Below, one piece after another: positions 7,965-12,692 of a stretch of 12,692 bases of DNA. The stretch is from Physocladia obscura. Its lineage: Eukaryota > Chytridiomycota > Chytridiomycetes > Chytridiales > Chytriomycetaceae. Location: assembly GCA_027596945.1 (NCBI GenBank), contig JADGJH010000981.1, positions 1 through 12,692 on the forward strand, in the 5' to 3' direction. Both the position numbers and the translations under genes were made by a program. Position 1 is the first letter of the stretch. Every line of letters starts with the position of its first letter. The notes beneath the pieces are model-generated. The model did not search any database and had not been told where the DNA came from. It saw only the letters and a program-made list of their open reading frames with translations.

Positions 7965-10900
7965 ATGAAACGCAAACCAAACAACGAGAAGACAGCGCCC
8001 GTCAAGAAGCAGCCGAAGAAAGACAAGAGAACACCTCTTCCTCCCGATGTCAGGAAACTGTGGGCGAAGGCGACGACATCGACCCAAGCACCACAACCCG
8101 TAACTCGTCCTGACGACTACGAGCCAGGCGATTCTGATTTCGAAGAGTCGTCTCTTTCGCGTATACGCTCAGTCAAATCCTCAAATCCTCGAGAATCGGT
8201 ATGTTTTTACTTTCGTTTTGTGGCACGTCGCACTTTCATTCTTAATTCTTAAATAAATAGAAACCGCCGGATAAGTCGGATTTTCGTCTCTTGGGGATTT
8301 TGGAGTCGCCGCTCGCCTCCCTGTCGTTTTAAACAGACAGGTATGTGTTGAATCTTCGGTTAAATAACGCACCTGATGTGAACAATCAGGTGCGTTATTG
8401 TTAATCTGCATTCTTTTATCAATGCTTACGCTCTATAAAAAAGGAAAAATTACCGGTGCATAGAACTAGATTTTATTATTATTTTACCTTATTTATGAAT
8501 AGCTTATTAGATGGACAAGTGGTAATTTTCACTTCGTTTGTCTTTTATATTCTCAGCTAATTTTTTTATTCAGAACGGAAACAACGGAGTAAATATCGCA
8601 CCTCATCAAAACCCACTTATTCGAATCTCCCACGCTGCTGACCTTCAATTATTACCAAACAATCTCAAACCATCCGGCTTTGTCGTTGGGGATGGCAGCT
8701 GCTTGCCGCGTTCTATTCTACTCGTTCTTACTGGTTCACAGAACGGATACCAACAACTGCGTCAATCCGTGGTACAAAGAATCCTTTCGTCTGAACTGCA
8801 GTTTGAACCCGACATCTATCGTCTCTACAACTGTTCTGTGGACGACTACTGTACTCGAATGGCTGATGTTTTCGAATTTGGTGATATTATATTCGTCATG
8901 GCTGCTGCCTTGGTCCTTGAAGTCGAAATCCAAGTTTTCACATTCAGCAGCGACCAGAATGGAGCATCGTCATTAACATCACAAATATTTACTCCCTCAC
9001 ATCGACGCATTTCGACCATTCAAATACATCTGGACTCTGGGCATTCAGAGCATTGGAATGTTGACGCTGAAACAGGTCTTCGTTGGGTCACGAACGTTCT
9101 TGTGCGAGAACCACACTTCGATACTCTTGTTGGCGATGACCGTCGAGATTCTGGAGTAGCGCTACAGGCAATTTGACTTTTTATTTTCGTTGACTTGCTC
9201 CAAAAACATTTTCTGAATTGTTTTATTTTTTATCTCAAACAGGAGGACGACATGAAGCGGAAACTCTCGTCCCCAGACAATGTAAACACTTTTTCACACA
9301 TATTAACAGTCTCTCCCACTGATACTGATACTCGTTTTGTTCAGGAATGCTCGGATCTCCTCTTAGAAGTGAAAGGACGTCAACCTCTGCTGCCTCCACC
9401 TCGTCAACTGCTTCCACCATCGCCACCTCCACCTATTGTCCCTGCTGTCCCATCAGCTCCTCTTCGAAGTACAACAATTCGTCCTGGTCAAAATCCAAAG
9501 AATAGAGCCTATGTAGTCGGTGTTTCATATGAAGTCTCCTATCTTGCGGAATCTGTTGATGCTGCCTGTTTAGAGCCTCCACCTGTATTTCGATTGGATG
9601 GAAGGCCTGCCCACATTTTTTTGAAATACCATCCTGGGATGTTATGTGGAATGGAATGCGTCAGAAAACAAGGGACGACCATGAAGCAGCTGTTCTTGAG
9701 ATGATAAATGAAACTGGCAAAGCACGGAGTGAGATTGAGGAATTTGGGAGGGACTGTTGCGGAAATACGTTTGAATTGCCTGGCGGTTTCTGGGTCTCAA
9801 CTTGTTGTTTCTATCGCAAGAAGTTGAATGTTATGACTACCGGTCAAGATGCTGGCCATGTCAGCGGGTTGAGGAGGAACTGCCGCGGATGTCTCGCCAA
9901 CCACAACACCCTCAACAACATGCTCCGACGAACATTCAACATCGAAACCGCTCTCAGGTGCAAGGCACATCACCTAATTGGAAACAAGGAATGGACAACC
10001 GACGTCAAACCCGACATCTCTTATTCACTCATTCTCCGCGTCCTTCGAAACCAAGGCTTCATTCACCTCAGAACACAAGCAGATGTCATTGCTATTCGCC
10101 AACCGCTCTCAAAAGCTGAACAGGCTGACCACCTCGCTTGGATTAAAGCCCGAACCCACTACGGATTCAGAACCGGAGCTGAACTAATCCTTTTGACGGA
10201 AGCTGGATTAAATATGATTTCATTTGACCGTTCGAATTCAGACAAGAAAATCGACGAATTGGGGCAGACGGTTGTCACGGACTCATGGGGTTTCAACCGC
10301 CTCTCGAATTCGTTGTCGGAGAAACGTACGGACAGATTGTTGCGTGAATTGTTGGCGGGCGATTATGCTGAAGGAAATGCGGCGTTTATACGAAGAAATG
10401 GGGGTGGGGAGCCAAGACACTTGTCGAAAGAGTGGGAGGATTCGATTATTAGGGTTTGGAGTGGACAGACCCCCGAAGCAAGGCTACATGCCCATCAGCG
10501 GCGGCTTGGTGTGGTCCTTCCAGATATTCGCTTTTGGGGTACAAATGGTGGACTCCCTGAATTTCAAAAGCTGTGTCGACTCAATGCAAACGAAAACGGC
10601 AATATGGTTGATGAAATAACTGGAGCAGAGTTGTGTCCAGATGATTTGGGCATTGACCGTGTAATTAACGGAATTGTTGCTGGACTATCAGGCGAATATT
10701 GCAATGGACAAACTTTAATTGTTCATCGCCGGGTGAATGACATGAAGGAGGTAAAATATTTCTTTTGTTTTTTTTAATATAATTATTATTTCAGGCCGAC
10801 GGTCGCAAAGTCTTTGCAACACTCGAAACGTTGGAACTCGAGAAGAGACGTCGAAACCTTGTTCAACCTGACCATCGTATTGCTACGCAGCTCATCATGC

Positions 10901-10992
10901 GAGAATATTTGACCCAAATTCGAATTTTTCGAAACTCTCAATCATACAGAGACAATATGGACAGACTGGTGGCTAAAAAGAATGAAAATTGA
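7965..10992 (+). CDS. OTU-domain cysteine protease with unrecognised C-terminal region, multi-exon
   Basis: Proposed exons are 7965-8198, 8574-9167, 9243-9281, 9345-9584, 9665-10750 and 10795-10992, all joined in phase 0, giving about 796 residues. Residues 1-78 are basic, Pro/Ser-rich and probably disordered (MKRKPNNEK start, nuclear-signal-like). Residues about 108-242 form an OTU deubiquitinase-like domain: VVGDGSCLPRSI with Asp 118 and nucleophile Cys 121, then MADVFEFGDIIFVMAAALVL, and catalytic His 238 in SEHWNVD. A proline-rich linker (PPPRQLLPPSPPPP) follows at about 300-330. The remaining part, residues about 370-795, is unknown; Cys 400, 401, 416, 417, 442 and 445 with nearby His suggest possible metal binding. 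It ends at TGA 10990-10992 with AATAAA 25 nt later. The ATG at 7965 is the first in frame after a stop-free leader. Uncertain points are the 9168 GC donor and the 9585-9664 join. It might be a host gene or a domesticated element gene. Confidence 0.75.
8261..8340 (+). other. Candidate stop-containing cassette exon in OTU intron 1
   Basis: This 80-nt segment, G/C-richer than its surroundings, is flanked by a plausible acceptor (AAATAAATAG|AAACC) and a strong donor (GACAG|GTATGTG). Joined to exon 1 it adds 23 codons (KPPDKSDFRLLGILESPL and so on) and then TAA at 8330-8332. Inclusion would end the protein before the OTU domain; skipping joins exon 1 to the OTU exon in frame. It could instead be the last exon of a separate gene of about 101 residues. 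Confidence 0.4.
8363..8399. repeat. Perfect 15-bp inverted repeat with 7-nt loop
   Basis: AATAACGCACCTGAT (8363-8377) and ATCAGGTGCGTTATT (8385-8399) are exact reverse complements separated by GTGAACA. A further TTAA on each side can pair with a one-base bulge. It lies in OTU intron 1, about 20 nt after the donor of the candidate cassette exon. In RNA it would form a stable hairpin; in DNA it could be a short palindromic element or a protein-binding site. Confidence 0.85.
9168..9242 (+). other. Probable 75-nt GC-AG intron of the OTU gene
   Basis: The OTU exon would read into a TGA at 9174-9176. CAG|GCAATT at 9165-9173 fits the non-canonical GC donor class. The acceptor is CTCAAACAG|GAGG, ending at 9242. 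The join is phase 0 (VALQ to EDDMKRK). A poorer GT donor at 9156 (GGA|GTAGCG) also gives phase 0. Confidence 0.5.
9282..9344 (+). other. Probable 63-nt intron of the OTU gene
   Basis: The donor AAT|GTAAAC and the strong acceptor TTTTGTTCAG|GAATG bound a T-rich stretch. Its length is divisible by three and it holds no in-frame stop, so retention would simply add 21 residues. I favour splicing because of the strong 3' site. Confidence 0.5.
9585..9664 (+). other. Frame switch in the OTU gene: 80-nt intron or homopolymer frameshift
   Basis: Upstream coding is in one frame (through AESVDAACLEPP) and downstream coding is in another (KTRDDHEAAVLEM). A GTATTT donor at 9585 and a GCGTCAG acceptor ending at 9664 bridge them in phase 0. 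Alternatively, one base is missing at the seven-T run (about 9615-9622), because the downstream frame stays open and protein-like through FFEIPSWDVMWNGMRQ. Confidence 0.5.
10751..10794 (+). other. 44-nt last intron of the OTU gene
   Basis: GTAAAATATT follows GAAGGAG and the intron ends with ATTATTTCAG. It is very short, T-rich and phase 0, joining NDMKE to ADGRKVFATLE. The length and TTTCAG ending resemble nematode introns. Confidence 0.85.
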
Positions 10993-11016
10993 ACTTTGAA
11001 GTTGTTTTGCGATGTG

Positions 11017-11022
11017 AATAAA
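11017..11022 (+). other. Polyadenylation signal of the OTU gene
   Basis: AATAAA lies 25 nt after the OTU stop codon. It implies a very short 3' UTR and marks the practical right end of the host-type gene. Confidence 0.6.
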
Positions 11023-11138
11023 GAATCAGTTTATTTTTCGAAAGTTTTGTTCCTCATTCGAATTTTGTAGGTGGTTCAGTGACATCTGGTTCTTTATCTG
11101 GTTCATATTCTGAGTTGGATACTCCAACTGATGCTTAA
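11022..11138 (+). CDS. 3' tail of an unidentified gene at the edge of the virus-like segment
   Basis: A frame open from 11022 ends with a low-complexity, acidic tail, GGSVTSGSLSGSYSELDTPT then DA, and TAA at 11136-11138. This reads like a genuine C-terminus, but no start is visible. A TTTTGTAG sequence ending at 11070 could be a splice acceptor, making this an alternative last exon of the OTU gene. Otherwise it is the truncated end of a gene of the AT-rich element. The stop codon overlaps the 19-nt motif of the next gene, which favours the element. Confidence 0.35.
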   Translation, partial: RISLFFESFVPHSNFVGGSVTSGSLSGSYSELDTPTDA

Positions 11139-11153
11139 AAAAAACTGAATTTT
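11135..11153 (+). promoter_or_regulatory. Shared upstream motif, copy 1
   Basis: TTAAAAAAAACTGAATTTT ends 30 nt before the ATG at 11184 and is identical over all 19 bases to the copy at 11694-11712. Between motif and start is A/T-only-like sequence with an AATAAA at 11176-11181. Position and identity suggest an early-promoter-like element of a virus-type transcription system; the A-rich core followed by TGA recalls poxvirus and mimivirus early motifs. Confidence 0.6.
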
Positions 11154-11183
11154 AAAATGAAAAAAAAAATGTTTTAATAAAGC

Positions 11184-11615
11184 ATGGCTGTATTTGATGA
11201 TTTGCCTTTCGAGCTCAGAATTATGATTTTTAATTTCAAAAAAGCACATTTCTTTGTTGAACGTCAAAATAAACTTGAAAGTATCCTTCAAAGTAGACAG
11301 TCCAAAGTTACAGTCGATGATTATGACAAAATTGAAGTGAATTTGTTCATAAATCATGAAAGAACATCTGCCAGAAAATTGCGAAGTTATTACTCAAAGT
11401 GCATTCAGTTTATGCCTGTTGATTCAACAATGCTTGAGTTTTATTTATGCCATCAACAAAAAAAGGCAGTTATGACATTTCATATGACAAATAGTTTGGG
11501 TAACAATCCCCAGTCAATGGAAAGGCCAAACTGGATGGTCGAATTGCATGAGCGTAAAAAATTATGGCATAAACGTGATATGTACAATCTGCTGAATAAA
11601 ATCAGAAATTCATAA
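11184..11615 (+). CDS. Small F-box-like protein of the virus-like segment (143 aa)
   Basis: An intact ATG-to-TAA frame encodes 143 residues. The N-terminus, FDDLPFELRIMIFNF (residues about 4-18), matches the core of an F-box (LPxELxxxIF), the segment that binds Skp1 in SCF ubiquitin ligases. The rest is helical-looking and basic, with KLRSYYSKCIQFMPVDSTML and a Lys/Arg-rich end (HERKKLWHKRDMYNLLNKI); I cannot assign it to a family. F-box-like proteins are known from several large DNA viruses, where they redirect host ubiquitination; that role here is inference. The gene has no introns, is AT-rich, and has the 19-nt shared motif 30 nt upstream of its start. The next gene starts 131 nt after its stop, on the same strand. 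Confidence 0.65.
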   Translation: MAVFDDLPFELRIMIFNFKKAHFFVERQNKLESILQSRQSKVTVDDYDKIEVNLFINHERTSARKLRSYYSKCIQFMPVDSTMLEFYLCHQQKKAVMTFHMTNSLGNNPQSMERPNWMVELHERKKLWHKRDMYNLLNKIRNS

Positions 11616-11693
11616 TATTTACTTTGACCAATTTAAATAACATCCAGCTAGGTAGACTTTTTGTTGAAGTTCTTCATCTATTTTCTTTGGACG

Positions 11694-11712
11694 TTAAAAA
11701 AAACTGAATTTT
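11694..11712 (+). promoter_or_regulatory. Shared upstream motif, copy 2
   Basis: An exact repeat of TTAAAAAAAACTGAATTTT, ending 34 nt before the ATG at 11747. A TATAATA (11734-11740) lies between motif and start. The flanks outside the 19 bases differ from copy 1, so the match is local and not a duplicated block. Confidence 0.6.
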
Positions 11713-11746
11713 TTTTGAAAACTTATTTTATTTTATAATACTAAAC

Positions 11747-12692
11747 ATGTTCTCGTTGGAAAGCGTACGTCCTTTCTACCAAAGTATACAACTATTTGAG
11801 CCAATTGATTATGCTCTGACTTACAAAGGGCTGTTCATCCCTTGTAAGAGAAGAAGTAGAATGGTTGTAAACCAAATAAGGCTTCCTCGTAATGAAACGG
11901 AGCACAAGACATTGCAGTCACACATTGCCAAACTCATTCGTAACAATAAAGCAATAATTATCGGAAACTATATTCTAAAGCTGGACAACACATTCATCCA
12001 GAAAACTGACAAGATTATTAAACAATTCCAATCGAGGGGTATGGAAGTTGTTCATAATGTTTTGAAAAGAAGGAGACCTGAATCACCTGAATCATCAAGA
12101 AAGGAGCAACGAAAGGAGCTTTTAATGAAAAGAAAGAGGCCAAATGCCCCGTTCGATGCTCAAAAAGAAAGAAATATTGACTATTCATTGTATTATCTTC
12201 CAACTCTATTTTCACAGAGAGTAATCGTGACTTATGAATTCAAGTATGTGATACATTATGGAGAGTATGATTACAATGACAGCAAAACTGGCATCATTCG
12301 AGATATTCCTGACCATTTGATTGAACAACACCTTGATACTCTGACAAAAGAATATGCTCAGAGACAGCCATACGATTGTGATATCCTAGAGATTGATTAC
12401 ACTACTCAACCCGTCCCACATCAACAAGTAGCTTTATTAGAACAGAGAATGTTTGGGACTGCTTTAAACTACCACCATTTAAATCTTGAACCAAACTTTA
12501 CCAATGAAAACATTTGTGTGTATAAACATTTAATAAAAACATATTCAAAACACATTAAAGGAGTAACTTTCGATGGTTTACAATGTATCTTTGAAGAAGG
12601 AGAGATTAATACTGAAGTAACAACAAATCAAGTTGTCCGATTCTGTGAAAAGTATGGAATTAGCTTGTATGCCATGGATTTGGAGTTTGAAA
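11747..12692 (+). CDS. N-terminal part of a large virus-type protein, probably linked to a family B DNA polymerase (partial)
   Basis: An open frame starts at ATG 11747 and continues for 315 codons to the window edge. There are no introns. Residues 1-100 are unassigned. Residues about 106-133 are a strongly basic, Ser/Glu-containing linker (LKRRRPESPESSRKE, then MKRKRPN) that could be a nuclear signal. Residues about 145-220 are Tyr-rich (DYSLYYLPTLF, IHYGEYDYND). Near the end ICVYKHLIKTYSKHIKG and VVRFCEKYGISLYAMDLEF follow a pattern I associate with the region preceding the exonuclease and polymerase domains in family B DNA polymerases of virus-like elements in invertebrate, fungal and protist genomes. 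That link is pattern recognition without a search, and no catalytic motif lies inside the window. The 19-nt motif lies 34 nt upstream. Confidence 0.5.
   Translation, partial: MFSLESVRPFYQSIQLFEPIDYALTYKGLFIPCKRRSRMVVNQIRLPRNETEHKTLQSHIAKLIRNNKAIIIGNYILKLDNTFIQKTDKIIKQFQSRGMEVVHNVLKRRRPESPESSRKEQRKELLMKRKRPNAPFDAQKERNIDYSLYYLPTLFSQRVIVTYEFKYVIHYGEYDYNDSKTGIIRDIPDHLIEQHLDTLTKEYAQRQPYDCDILEIDYTTQPVPHQQVALLEQRMFGTALNYHHLNLEPNFTNENICVYKHLIKTYSKHIKGVTFDGLQCIFEEGEINTEVTTNQVVRFCEKYGISLYAMDLEFE

Noticed and set aside
8680..8976. Alternative frames over the OTU exon on both strands
   Set aside because: The OTU reading contains the catalytic Asp, Cys and His in order; the alternatives are shadows.
9802..10619. 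Overlapping plus-strand frames of 69-131 codons in the last large OTU exon
   Set aside because: They lie inside a 362-codon frame that continues across a good intron; no independent evidence supports them.
11621..11693. Minus-strand 24-codon stretch (RPKKIDEELQQKVYLAGC) between the two virus-like genes
   Set aside because: It is bounded by stops on both sides, has no start codon and is too short to support.
12018..12215. 65-codon minus-strand frame
   Set aside because: It lies antisense within the uninterrupted 315-codon frame and has no recognisable motif.
1..12692. tRNA, rRNA or CRISPR array
   Set aside because: I looked for TTCGAAT-type T-loop signatures and evenly spaced direct repeats. 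TTCGAAT-like hits fall in coding exons without a cloverleaf, and no spacer-repeat array exists.

Overview
This window looks like nuclear DNA of a eukaryote, most likely an invertebrate animal. The evidence is short GT-AG introns with T-rich, CAG-ending 3' sites (44, 62 and 63 nt), AATAAA polyadenylation signals, AT-rich spacers around G/C-richer exons, and decayed eukaryotic transposons. The intron style recalls nematodes, but the sequence alone does not fix the phylum.

Layout. Positions 1-3700 are a graveyard of decayed protein-coding DNA. Three unidentified broken genes (A at 1-806 plus, B at 1220-2262 plus, C at 2670-2308 minus) are followed by a frameshifted PIF/Harbinger-type DDE transposase (2834-3676 plus) that keeps a 62-nt intron. 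Positions 4243-6040 (minus) hold an intact two-exon gene for a membrane-anchored GT4-like glycosyltransferase of about 508 residues; its EX7E motif is split by the intron. Just upstream of it on the same strand (7209-6602) is a decayed Ty1/copia RNase H and pol end. Positions 7383-7797 carry about four degenerate copies of a roughly 100-bp repeat. Positions 7965-10992 (plus) hold a multi-exon gene for an OTU-family cysteine protease fused to a long, unrecognised, cysteine-containing C-terminal region; every proposed intron is in phase 0.

The most interesting part is the right end (about 11022-12692). It is AT-rich, with no sign of introns in its two genes: the 3' tail of a gene, a small F-box-like gene (11184-11615), and the first 315 codons of a large open frame that runs off the window (11747 to the end). 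That frame resembles the N-terminal region of virus-type or self-replicating-element proteins linked to family B DNA polymerases. The same 19-nt motif, TTAAAAAAAACTGAATTTT, lies 30 and 34 nt upstream of the two start codons. The stop codon of the preceding gene falls inside the first copy. Tight packing plus a shared upstream motif suggests an integrated large DNA virus or virus-like element with its own promoter code, whose left edge lies close to the end of the OTU gene.

The genes do not form one pathway. The window reads as two host-type genes (glycosyltransferase and OTU protease) embedded in layers of mobile and virus-like DNA.
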